Shown: positions 1-14,433 of the stretch, one piece after another | How the letters are laid out: every line of letters starts with the position of its first letter | Position numbering within the stretch: position 1 is the first letter of the stretch | Assembly: GCA_943737045.1 (NCBI GenBank) | Contig: CALSFV010000001.1 | Location: 951,001 to 1,015,000 of the forward strand | DNA from: Parapristionchus giblindavisi | Lineage: Eukaryota > Nematoda > Chromadorea > Rhabditida > Diplogasteridae | Length of the DNA stretch: 64,000 nucleotides | Reading direction: 5' to 3' | Made by a program: the position numbers and the translations under genes | Notes under the pieces: model-generated | The model's input: only the letters and a program-made list of their open reading frames with translations | Databases searched by the model: none | Told to the model about the DNA's origin: nothing

Positions 1-97
1 ACCTGCCGGAGATCACTGCTCGGCCAGTGACAATTCAAGGCCAATTCAGTCCAGAAGTATTGTTCGACTCTTACGCAAACGGCCTCTTAAACAACTT
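1..97. repeat. dispersed repeat fragment cut by window edge
   Basis: The first ~60 bases resemble 9317-9385 (same order of GATCACTGCT, then CCAATTCAGTCC) and, in reverse orientation, 39398-39470. It is therefore a copy of a low-copy interspersed repeat, directly followed by a PalB palindrome. No coding potential is visible. Confidence 0.5.
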
Positions 98-222
98 TTT
101 AAAGGGAGCGTAACCTCTCTCTCAATGGTCTCTTCGACGCACAATGCTCTCTCGTTGTTAGAGACCAGAGAAATAGTGTGCGCAATGAAGAGGCCATTGA
201 GTGAGGTAACGCTCCCTTTAAT
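98..222. repeat. PalB palindromic element, copy 1
   Basis: A ~125-bp near-perfect palindrome with ends TTTAAAGGGAGCG and CGCTCCCTTTAA. The arms read CAATGGTCTCTTC and its complement, and the centre carries CTCTCGTTGTTAGAGA. Seven more copies occur in the window (10513, 12347, 12787, 22335, 28703, 30384, 61451). The size, the palindrome and the TTAA ends suggest a non-autonomous DNA transposon (MITE). The short ORFs here are palindrome artefacts. Confidence 0.8.
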
Positions 223-468
223 TTTACATATTCAACCGATTCGGGTAAGAAGATCTTCGTCATTACCGAAAATGAGGCGAGAGAGTGCACAAAACGAGGA
301 GATTTTTTCCCGATTTTCATTTCCGTAAACTTTTTAACAGAGGAAAAGATTAGAAATATGATAATCTACCGAAATTGAATTCTCAAAGATATTATTCCCG
401 ACTTTTCTCGTCTCGGATTAATTTTTATTCACTCTTAATTTCTCCTGCCTGCCTCTTCATCTTCATCA

Positions 469-897
469 GTGGCCCTACCTCTCCCTCTGCCTCTCCCTCT
501 TCCTCTCTCCCTCTGCCTCTCCCTCTTCCTCTCTCCCTCTGCCTCTCCCTCTTCCTCTCTCCCTCTGCCTCTCCCTCTTCCTCTCTCCCTCTGCCTCTCC
601 CTCTTCCTCTCTCCCTCTGCCTCTCCCTCTTCCTCTCTCCCTCTGCCTCTCCCTCTTCCTCTCTCCCTCTGCCTCTCCCTCTTCCTCTCTCCCTCTGCCT
701 CTCCCTCTTCCTCTCTCCCTCTGCCTCTCCCTCTTCCTCTCTCCCTCTGCCTCTCCCTCTTCCTCTCTCCCTCTGCCTCTCCCTCTTCCTCTCTACCTCT
801 GCCTCTCCCTCTTCCTCCCTCCCTCTGCCTCTCCCTCTTCCTCTGTCCCTCTGCCTCTCCCTCTTCCTCCCTCCCTCTGCCTCTCCCTCTTCCTCTC
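469..897. repeat. 26-bp pyrimidine-rich minisatellite
   Basis: About 16 tandem copies of a 26-bp unit of the type CCCTCTGCCTCTCCCTCTTC plus CTCTCT, with a few single-base variants near the right end. Because 26 is not a multiple of three, all frames of the C/T strand are open and encode the same Leu/Pro/Ser repeat; these long ORFs are spurious. One strand is almost pure pyrimidine. Confidence 0.9.
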
Positions 898-1004
898 TCG
901 AGCTACTATTTCGTTGGCTGCTTCTCATTTCGCCGTCCTTTTCTCTCAGACCAATTCTTCTACTCGCCTTATTGCCTGTCTTCTTCATCTTTACCCCTTC
1001 TTCC

Positions 1005-1128
1005 TTTAAAGGCACACTCCGAGCTAATTTTAATTTCATCGCTGACAGCACTCTCTCGCAGACAAAGAGAGCGAGAGAGCACTGTCAGAGCGGAGAGTTT
1101 CAAATATTCTCGGAGCGTGTACTCGAAG
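1005..1128. repeat. PalA palindromic element, copy 1
   Basis: Member of the commonest family in the window. Consensus left end TTTAAAGGCACACCCCGAGC, then CTAATTT, ACTCTCCGCTCTGG, a CTCTCTCG..CGAGAGAG core and the reverse complement of all of this, ending in GGTGTGCCTTTAA. This copy keeps both arms; the right end is degraded (GAGCGTGTACTCG). Confidence 0.75.
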
Positions 1129-1147
1129 GGATCCTACAAAGGAATTC

Positions 1148-1267
1148 TTAAAGGCACACTCTAATTTTATTCGCTCCGCTATGGCAATGCTCCATCGCTT
1201 TCTTTCTCAACGAGAGCGTGTTGCCAGAGCGGAGAGTGTCAAATTAGCTAGGGCGTACCGTTATAAG
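1148..1267. repeat. PalA palindromic element, copy 2
   Basis: Lies 20 bases right of another PalA copy. Left end TTAAAGGCACACT, right arm CCAGAGCGGAGAGTG followed by a decayed end. Two neighbouring copies at slightly different stages of decay suggest separate insertions. Confidence 0.7.
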
Positions 1268-1295
1268 GATAAATTTCTTTGTGTATCTGTCAAGA

Positions 1296-1425
1296 TGGCA
1301 CTAGGTCGAATGATAAAAAAACTAGTTGCATATGTGAGACAAGGGCTAATGAATAGACAAAGTTTGCAAATAGTTTTCATCCGGTCAGTTCTGATTCCAC
1401 AGCTTTCATCAGACCTAGAAGTAGA
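1296..1425. repeat. PalE interspersed repeat, degraded copy
   Basis: Shares GCACTAGGTCGAATGA and GCTAATGAATAGACAAAGT with the better palindromic copy at 38002-38148. It is an imperfect inverted repeat of ~130 bp. No gene is seen in it. Confidence 0.55.
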
Positions 1426-1610
1426 CAGTGTGGCTAGAGTGGAGCGTAGAGTATGCCTGGGGAAATGAAATTAAGCTACTAACTTCCGCGTTTCTTTAAC
1501 CCTTCCAATTTCAACTTTCAACTTTAAAAATTAAGTGTAGTTATGGCAATTCGTGTTTTGAGTAGGGTCAAAGATGCTTCTCTCTCTTTCCGTTTTCGTT
1601 TGAAAGAATT

Positions 1611-1718
1611 TCTCGAGCTAAATTGAAACTCTCCGCTCTGCTAATGCTCTGTCACTTTGTTTGTCTACGAGAGAGAATTTTTAGAGCGGAGTGGAAAACT
1701 AGCTCGGGTTTGCCTTAA
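1611..1718. repeat. PalA palindromic element, copy 3
   Basis: Both arms are recognisable (GAAACTCTCCGCTCTG and AGAGCGGAGTGGAAAACTAG), with diverged ends. It lies within 330 bp of the channel gene start, between nothing else I can recognise and the leader acceptor at 2027-2028. Confidence 0.65.
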
Positions 1719-2032
1719 AAAGTCCGCCTTTTTGTGCTTGTTCACGAACGATTTACCGCTGATAAATCAGTACTGTCCATGTTTCTTGGCACCCTGCCAA
1801 GTTATGTCTCTCATACATATTTTATTGATTTCGTGTTTGATTGGTCCAATCGATAATCTCATTTCCAATCAATAATATCTTTTCTAATCGATAATCTATA
1901 ATTTCCAGCGATGATCCGATGATCCACGCGTGATCATCAGCGTCAGCAGCAGGCGATTAGCGCGTGAGTGAAAATCGATTACTTGGCACGGTGCTAAAAC
2001 AAATTCAAATGGACTTATTGATGTGCAGGTGA

Positions 2033-6973
<4,941 letters not shown>

Positions 6974-7304
6974 CTTCACTGCATAGCAGCCCTATCAATA
7001 CGAGGGGCCCCTAGACACTTCAACCCGCATCACTCACTGAGCTACCCCCTATGTTGGGGCTGCTACACACTACCGTATCTCTCAGATCACACTCCCCCCT
7101 TATTGCTGCCATAAACCACTGCCCATATCTTATCTCTTGCCATTAAATTTGCCTAGAATCTCGGTTTCAGATTTTATTTCATTCTGCTGCAACTAAATCC
7201 CCTTCTTTCTAACAATAAGCTCTTTTCTTTCCTTGCTTTATCGTCTCTCTCTAGTATTTCTCGATTTTATCGTTCCGTTCGTTTCGCTATCGTTTCGCTA
7301 TCCA

Positions 7305-7430
7305 TAGTAGCAGTGCGCGACGTGCTCGCACCGGTCAGTCTGCGTGTCGAACGCGTGGACGCATGCGCGTGCGCAGCGCGCCGCGCCACTGACGCGCTCA
7401 TATCACGAGAACATCCGTATCCGTATAGAC
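7305..7430. other. GC-rich block of unknown nature
   Basis: A ~120-bp segment far richer in G+C and in CpG/GCGC than its AT-rich surroundings. One + frame (from GTG at 7313) stays open across it and encodes an Arg/Ala/Val-rich stretch, but there is no ATG and no similarity I recognise. It could be an exon, a regulatory island or foreign sequence. Confidence 0.3.
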
Positions 7431-7554
7431 ATATTCAGTTTTTTCTTCAAATTTTAAATTTTATGATAAACTTTATGCTGAAATCTGTTTCCACGCTTCA
7501 TGGGAAATTTTGACAACAAAAGCAAATAATGAAATCAATCAATATTTATCAGGC

Positions 7555-7697
7555 TCACACTGTCGTGTGCTGGGATATGGTTGTTAGCCATTGGGAGTAA
7601 GGCATATTCCACCATCCTTTTCCGATTCTCTTCCTTAGGTCATCACGCCAACGAGTAGGGGGCTTTCCACCAGGTCTTCGAGAAGCCTGTTGGAAAG
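7555..7697 (-). pseudogene. LINE reverse-transcriptase C-terminal relic
   Basis: On the minus strand an open frame reads RRPGGKPPTRWRDDL followed by WWNMPYSQW and ends in TGA at 7557-7555. A basic G-x-P-P-T-R-W-x-D-D-(L/I) segment shortly before the stop is typical of the C-terminal end of non-LTR retrotransposon ORF2 proteins. Only ~47 residues survive, with no RT or endonuclease domain around it, so this is a 5'-truncated dead copy. The clade is not resolvable here. Confidence 0.6.
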
Positions 7698-9119
7698 TTT
7701 CCAGAAATAGAAATGAATTATTTCCAGAATGTATTTCTATTTCTGGAAATAATGAAGCAAATAGCAGGAAAAAACTTTAAAATGCGAAAGAAAGGTATGG
7801 ATTTTCCCTATTTATGGTCGATTTGCAGTCCTTATCTCCTCCATTCATTATTCGCTAACAATGAGCATAACACTGCCCTATTCCCGATTTATCCTTTATA
7901 GCTATCGGCATCGTAAATCCGCCTACTGAAATCTCTTACCTACGTAGTCACTACTCGGATAGCAACATAAAACGCCCTCGGGATATGAGCATCAATCATC
8001 ACAATTGCCTTTGTTTCGGAGATAAACTAACTGGACTAATAACGGGACCCACCGTAGTCAGCAGGACCGGGAATTGCCGCGTGTAAATCGGAAGCCGGAA
8101 ATAAGTGCTGAACATGACAAGTGCATCTTTATCGTTGTCGTATCACACGGAAAAGACACAAAGAATCAGCGCTCAACAATTATTACGGTAGTTGCCTTAT
8201 GGATGGTTACTGTAGCTAGAGAAGATTCAGAAAAATATTTAAAAAAATCAATATCAGGAGCAGAAAAAAGGGGCGGGACTTGTAAGTATCAAATTCACTT
8301 TTATCTGCACTGTGCTTGTGTGTGGTGTTTTTGGTTTTTGTCGGATAAGAGGATCGTTGTAACAATTCGATGTCATACTGTAGGCTAGGGTTCATACTTA
8401 GCGGGTACTTAGTGGCTAAGTTAGATGGACTTAAGGGGTGGTGCTTAAAGGAACGTTCCTAGACGGACCGTCTCCGCCTCAGTAGACAGGAGAGGGGCGA
8501 GAACTCGCACTCGTGCCATCCATAACTCGCGTCCCGCTTGGCATCTGCAAATTTGAATTTTTAGATTTGCCGCCAAATCCAAATTTTAAAAAAATCGAAA
8601 GTTTCAAACTCACTGAAATATGGGCGAAGATACTCGAAGTCTTGGGGAGCATTGCGTTCGTAGTGAGCGGCTGGCTGAAATTAATAAAATTATAACATAA
8701 ACAAGATGATAATTTGATAATTTGAAAAATATTGTACTTCTCTGATACAGAGTATGAGAAAAGATATTTTGAATGATTTATGAGTCCAAAACACAAATCA
8801 TAAGATAATTTTCCCTATGAAATTCGACTTTTTGCGGATGTACTGCTTATAATAATATTATTTTAAAAATAATAATCATCATTAATTAAATTTACATCGT
8901 TTCGGCAGAAAAAGCGCGAAGTTCGTCTGTTTTCTTGCGTTCATGCCTACTCATTTTCGTCTACAAACCACTATATTACATCCGAAAATCGTCATATTTG
9001 TTTGTGCGTCCATGTGCTCTTCGTTTACTGAGCACAATAGTAATAATAATAATATAGGACCAAAAATCCTTGTGTCTACGTTCTTTTCTTCTTCATGGCT
9101 ATATACTCTATCAAAAAGG

Positions 9120-9236
9120 TTTAAAGGCGCACCCCGAGATAATTTTCGCTCTGGCAACGCTCTCTCGTAGGCAAAGAAAGCGAGAGAGCATTGTCAGAGC
9201 GGAGAGTTTCAAATTTGCTCGAGGTGTGCCTTTATA
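9120..9236. repeat. PalA palindromic element, copy 4
   Basis: Well-preserved copy: TTTAAAGGCGCACCCCGAG on the left, GCTCGAGGTGTGCCTTTA on the right, and CTCTCTCGTAGGCAAAG in the loop. Adjacent to a copy of the edge repeat at 9317-9385. Confidence 0.8.
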
Positions 9237-9316
9237 GGGTCATGAGAAAAGATCGTTTGAGAGATTTATGGCTACAAAAACATAAGGTGAAAAATTTATT
9301 CGCGTTATGCACTGTA

Positions 9317-9385
9317 CATGAAGTCCTGCGGGTGATCACTGCTAGGACAGTGATAATTCAAGACCAATTCAGTCCGGAGGGTCTA
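9317..9385. repeat. dispersed repeat related to 1-60 and 39398-39470
   Basis: Contains GATCACTGCTAGGACAGTG and CCAATTCAGTCCGGAGGGTC. The same pair of blocks is found at the left window edge and, inverted, near 39400; a shorter relative sits at ~16155-16195. Confidence 0.5.
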
Positions 9386-9439
9386 CTCTCTTCTTCATAC
9401 CTACTCTAGTCACTACAAATTCCTAACGGGCGGATGCGG

Positions 9440-9470
9440 TGTAACGACCGGGAATTGAACCCGGGGGTGA
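9440..9470 (-). repeat. tRNA T-arm-like fragment
   Basis: The minus strand reads CCGGGTTCAATTCCCGG, a perfect T-stem/loop with a pol III B-box. No acceptor, D-arm or anticodon arm is found around it, so it is at most a tRNA pseudogene or SINE scrap. Confidence 0.35.
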
Positions 9471-10512
9471 TGGAATTGTCTGATATACATTGAAAATTTT
9501 TTCGTGGAAGTATACCATTGACAATTAAATTCGTGGTATATTATGAAAAGGTATGCAAATGTACTCTATTAATAATACATAACACGCGATATGAAATAGC
9601 GCGTTTCGCTGTTTGTGTTTTATGCTCAAATGACCGTGATTAGATAACGTCGCTCCCTTGTAATTGTTGAATGCATGTTAGAGCCCTCCGCGCTCGCCAC
9701 ACTCTCTCACACACAAGGCAAGTGGACAGAGAGCGAAGAGTTGCTTTATAGCATACAGTCATTGATCTCGACTGGCCACAAGGCGGAAAAGATAAACAGC
9801 CCTTAATTCGATTTGACCAAAGGTCTAATCCGATGATTGTCTGAAGACAATGCATTTATTCCTCCTAACATCTTCCTCTATCTGTATATATCCTAGCTTC
9901 CTGTCACATGTGCAGTGCACCTATACGATCATACATGGGCGGGGTACCTGGAGCTCGATTCTTCAGGGGGCATTCGAACGGAAAATGGTTAATTTTACCG
10001 TGGAATTTCACTTTTTTTTCAAAAATTTCACCTAAAGGTCATTTTTTACAGGGGGCATTCCACAAATTTTCGAAATGCCCTAATTTTACAGGGGGGCACC
10101 TCCATGTTGGCGCCCATGTATGTATACGATATATACTATGCAAACTGATAGAATGGACTATGAGTGATGTCATAGCTATAGCAGGGTCAGCTCCTTGAAA
10201 CATAGGCGACACGGCCCGGGTAATGATTGACACAAGTAAGGAGAAACTATACTACATATATGCACAAACTAACTAACAAATTGTATTTAAGTGAATTGTA
10301 AATTATATGATTATATAATTATGCCAATTGTAAGTAATTTAGCAATCCCGCAAATGACACAAGGTGCGAGCTTTCTGATAAGTGTAATAATGTTCTCTGA
10401 AGTGCTGCCAAATGCTGTTACTCACTTGACCTATTTGTTCTCCTGGTCCGACTTTTGGTATACTAGTCCGGTAACTTGATAATAATTTATGAGAATGTCT
10501 GCATCGTTAACC

Positions 10513-10636
10513 ATTAAAGGGAGGGTGACCTCACTCAATGATCTCTTCATGGCCCACACTATTTCTCTATTCTCTAACAACGAGAGAGCGTAGACTGTTG
10601 AAGAGACCATTGAGAGAGAGGTTACGCTCCCTTTAA
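10513..10636. repeat. PalB palindromic element, copy 2
   Basis: TTAAAGGGAGGGTGACCTC to GTTACGCTCCCTTTAA, inverted in the central asymmetry relative to copy 1 (CTCTAACAACGAGAGAG in the middle). Confidence 0.8.
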
Positions 10637-11127
10637 ACGGTGCGCCCTGTGCATAGTTTATCACACTTACGTCATGTTCACAGGCATCGCTTGTTTTGTA
10701 AAGCTTGTTTTCTTGCTTTCGCATATTTCGTACGGGTGAAATAATCATTCTGCCTACCACACACACACACTCTTTCGACAACTTCCTCAGTTTATCCACC
10801 TATTCAAATCGGCGGGAAAACAAAAGCTCGGAGAAGCCCCGGGGGGTAATTTGGCGTGTGCCGCGTCAAGTACACCAAATCTTTTCTAAGCGAGTGCCCC
10901 CAGGTGTTGTCCTTAAACTTCCGAGAGTGGGGGTGGCACGCGTCATCATAGCTATCTGGGAGATTTGCGAGGAAATCCACGTAAGGCCAGATATACCGTA
11001 TCCCAAAATATACCTGAATAAGGCAAATAATTGAAGGATCGTTATGCAATCTGCATGCAGTTCAGACTCATTAGATAGCCGTAAGGTCCCAGTTCGTGAC
11101 TTATCACAATAGCTATTATATGATAAT

Positions 11128-11277
11128 GCTGGACTTAGCTTCAAGTGAACTTGAAGTTTACTTCAAGTGAAAGGATATTTAACGAAATTCATTACAGTAT
11201 ATGCACCACTTGAAGTAGACTTGCGTGTAACTTGAAGTAGACTTACAAGTCCACTTCAAGCGTAACTAAGTCCAACA
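11128..11277. repeat. PalD inverted-repeat element
   Basis: Ends GCTGGACTTAG and TAAGTCCAACA are inverted repeats; inside, CTTCAAGT/ACTTGAAG blocks alternate. Its centre ACGAAATTCATTACAGTATATG recurs in a related copy near 48626-48710, which supports a dispersed MITE-like family. Confidence 0.6.
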
Positions 11278-12087
11278 TTGTCATTCCATCCCCACTATGA
11301 AGATAACCCCTTTCAACAAACTCATCTAGTTCGCTATCTTTGTTGTTACATTCCAAAAACAACTGTAAGCGTTTGGAAATTTCGTTCAGAAATAGTGAAA
11401 TATATCATTATCGGTGTGGGTGCAGATGTTTCGCATGTTTTATGCGCGTTAGCGATGACTCTTTTTATTGGTAATTAGAACGAAATGGAGGACCCTAAAA
11501 CTACTCTAAAACTACCAGAACAGAATAAATTCGACTATGGTTTCGATGGAGAACCCTAATGGCGACCTAGCTAAAATAACATCCAAATGCTGATAAAGTT
11601 GTTTAAATGTAAAAATGTAATGGTTTCAAATGCAATAACATTTGCATGGACCAAAATTGGCATAATATTTTCTCAAACTTACTAATGCACATAGAAAGAA
11701 TTATTTGAGGTCTTGAATATTGAAGTCTAATAAGTTAAATCAATAAAAGAGTTGGAACTTGTAGGTTGAGATTGAGGCAATTCTGCAATTTCTTTTCCGA
11801 GAAACATCAAGCCATTTCTAGCATTAATGAGATAGAAGAAGATGATTTGTTTTATGATTGTGAACGTACATATAACAGAAAAGATTAAGAAAGTATAAGC
11901 AAAATCTACATGGTCAGATGTTCTGGCCTTCGTGTGCATCTCCCCCCCCCCCCCAATAAAGTCCTGCATAACAGGCACGCTACTTCGAAAATACTATGGC
12001 TCATAAAGGTGGAGACCCGCGAATGTTCATTAAAATCCCTTGTACCTTGCTTATGCAAGTGTAAAGTGATATGCAAGAAGAGTGAGT

Positions 12088-12350
12088 CACCGCTCGTCAA
12101 TCACTTAGCGCAGTGGTAACACTTCATTCTGGATAGCGCATGGACGTGGGTTCGAATCCTATTGCCTAACTTTCCTATTTTCAAAAAGCGCGCCTTTGCC
12201 TGCGATTGCAAGCATGATTCATTCATGTTTCTAGCAATCAATAAGCAGAATTAGCGTTAAATAAATAGTGTACTGTATGTAGAATAACTTTTGCTACCTT
12301 TCTGTCTTTACAGTTTGTTCACGAAAATATTCGCGGGAGTCCACCTTTAA
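12088..12350 (+). repeat. tRNA-derived SINE, full-length copy
   Basis: A tRNA-like head carries a pol III A-box (TAGCGCAGTGG, 12106-12116) and a canonical B-box (GGTTCGAATCC, 12149-12159), 32 bases apart as in a tRNA. It is followed by a ~190-bp body (CTTTCCTATTTTCAAAAAGC, GCGCCTTTGCCTGCG, TTGTTCACGAAAATATT). The body is shared with 42910-43180 and, without the head, with 20315-20473. It abuts a PalB copy on its right. Confidence 0.75.
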
Positions 12351-12468
12351 AAGGGAGCGTTACCTCACTCAATGGTCTCTTCATTGTGCACACTATTTCT
12401 CTGTTCTCTAACAACGAGAGAGCGTAGAGAGCTGAAGAGACCGTTGACAAAGGTTTCCGTTCCTTTAA
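12347..12468. repeat. PalB palindromic element, copy 3
   Basis: Starts where the SINE ends. Left arm AAAGGGAGCGTTACCTCAC; the right end has decayed to TTTCCGTTCCTTTAA, as in copy 7. Confidence 0.8.
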
Positions 12469-12786
12469 GCCTGCTCTCTCGTTTGGAATGCTCTCTCGTC
12501 TTCGAAAAGTGGTCCACGATGCAACACAATGCAGGGATGATGATCGTTACATCAAATATGTCTTTTCGAAAAGAAGACAAGGGTGTGTTTAAGCATGACA
12601 AATTTTACAGTATCGTATGTTTTAGTTGCATTTTTTTCAGTTCTAAAGGAGAATAGGGCTGCCAGAAATTTGAACTAAAATATGAACTGCGAAATTTTGA
12701 ACCGTAGAATTTGAACTGGTCGTTTTGAACTATGAAGAATGGGTACTAATGGCAGATCATCAGAATAGTTCAAATTTTCACAGTTC

Positions 12787-12906
12787 TTAAAGGGAGCGTT
12801 ACCTCACTCAATGGTCTCTTCATTGTGCACACTATTTCTCTGTTCTCTAACAATGAGAGAGCGTAGTGCGTTGAAGAGACCGTTGAGTGAGGTTACGCTC
12901 CCTTTA
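12787..12906. repeat. PalB palindromic element, copy 4
   Basis: The best-preserved copy: GGGAGCGTTACCTCACTCAA on the left and its exact complement on the right, 320 bp from copy 3. Confidence 0.85.
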
Positions 12907-13341
12907 ATTTGACATCTTTTTATTCTTGAAGCACTCGAAGTTCCGAGGAATGGACTCCTTCTCATTGTCAGCTCAAAATTATTATTGTTAGCAAAATTGT
13001 TCTAGTATTGCTCTTTTCATTTCATAGTTTTTTTTGCAATTTCCTCTTCTGCTGGATAAATAAACACACACATATGTTTTGGTCTGTTTCTTTGTTTTTT
13101 TTTGACGATAGGATAGATCGTGTAAATAAGAACATTTCCCCTGCTTTGGACCTATAGGAATGAGATGCATATGCTGATAGGACGCAAATAAAGTATATTA
13201 TAAATATTATGGTTTGTTTCTTTGCGTGGGAAGATCGTCTACTATAGACTATCGACTATCGAACATGCTTAACGTAGCGTACGAATTTAGTTACAGCCTG
13301 TTGCTCATCGCGTTTGGTTCGTCCATAAAACAGAAATGCGC

Positions 13342-13430
13342 TTAAAGGCTCAAGCTAATTCGAAACTCTCCGCTCTGGCAACACTCTCTCGCTTTCTTTG
13401 TCTACGAGAGAGCGTGGGGTGTCCCTTAAA
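13342..13430. repeat. PalA element, internally deleted copy
   Basis: The left arm is complete (GAAACTCTCCGCTCTGGCAA) but the right arm jumps from CGAGAGAGCGTGG to GTGTCCCTTAAA, losing the CAGAGCGGAGAG block. Confidence 0.65.
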
Positions 13431-14333
13431 GAGGGCGATACCACGCAACACACACTCTCTCGCTCTAAAACTGGGAAATAGTTTCTGGACCCTTTAACAT
13501 CCATTTCTATCTTTTAAAAGAGCTCGTCACCCAATTAATTTTCATCGAATAGAAACGTTTTTCCTCTAAAACGAGAGTAAGTTTATCGGGATACAATGAT
13601 GTAAATCGTGAAATTGAGTTGACTAGAGGTTACGGTAGAGTACGATAGGTCAGTGACTAGGTCGAAAAGATGAAAAACATTGCAAAAGAGAGAAACGTGG
13701 GTATAAAAGGCGAAGAAAAGTAGACGGAATGGTTTCGAATTCGGGATGAAAAGGAGATGGCAAGGATTAGCGCAACATTAGGTGGACTAGTAAAGCTTAA
13801 GGTAATTAAGGCCAAGTTAAGTCATTTGTTAAGTATCGTTAAGTCATTGCTAAGTCAATAGTGGTCCTGGAGGACACCGGAAAAACCTGGATATAGCGGA
13901 GAAAGCCTTGCACAATGGAACACACAAATCGTATCTCTCTTTAGGGCAAGAAAATAAGTCGTTAAGGTTTAGGGTTAAGTCGTAAGGTCATAAGGCTAAC
14001 CTCGGCTACTGCGGCTGCGGCTGTGGAGGCAACGACAAGGAGAAGTAGAGCGACAAGATAGGCACGCATCGGGGCGGTTCAGGGTATATAGTGAAGTAAG
14101 GGTAGCAGTGGTAACAAGCGCACAAGAATTCACAGTGGGCGGAGCCCATTTGCAGGCCACGCCCACCGCGAAGAGAAAGTAATACAATACAACAGATAAT
14201 GTAGGATAAGAGCGGGTGGAGAGATCAATAATATCAAGAGCAATGCAAGAATACAATCGATATTTCTGGGCAGAGTAGAGTGTAGTTTGGTCTGAGAGAG
14301 TGGGTATTTTGGTCGGAGAATTGTAGTTTTGTT

Positions 14334-14433
14334 CTACCACACTCGGCACTTCTTGATAGGATTCATCGGGCTTCCGGCGGGGCAGTTGAACGCCTTCGCG
14401 AAGTCTACAGAGTTCGACAGCGGTCCTTTTACC
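14334..14433 (-). CDS. peptidase last exon, separated by a 3.8-kb intron
   Basis: Encodes [11 protein letters not shown] through CPAGSPMNP to the invariant CRVW and TAG. It completes codon AG|G left by the exon ending at 18245. The intervening 14434-18244 is the longest intron of the gene. Confidence 0.9.

Larger units (their letters stand above)
6974..14333. other. convergent intergenic region, repeat-rich
   Basis: Lies between the 3' ends of the channel and peptidase genes. It holds a GC-rich block (7305-7430), a LINE relic (7555-7697), PalA/PalB copies, a SINE and a PalD palindrome. No exon with flanking splice sites or a protein-like frame was recognised in 7700-9100, 9400-10500 or 13430-14330. 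Confidence 0.6.

Noticed and set aside
375..1164. Long Leu/Pro/Ser ORFs of 208-258 residues
   Set aside because: Entirely produced by the 26-bp pyrimidine minisatellite, which has no stops in any frame of that strand; no exon signals or non-repeat protein content.
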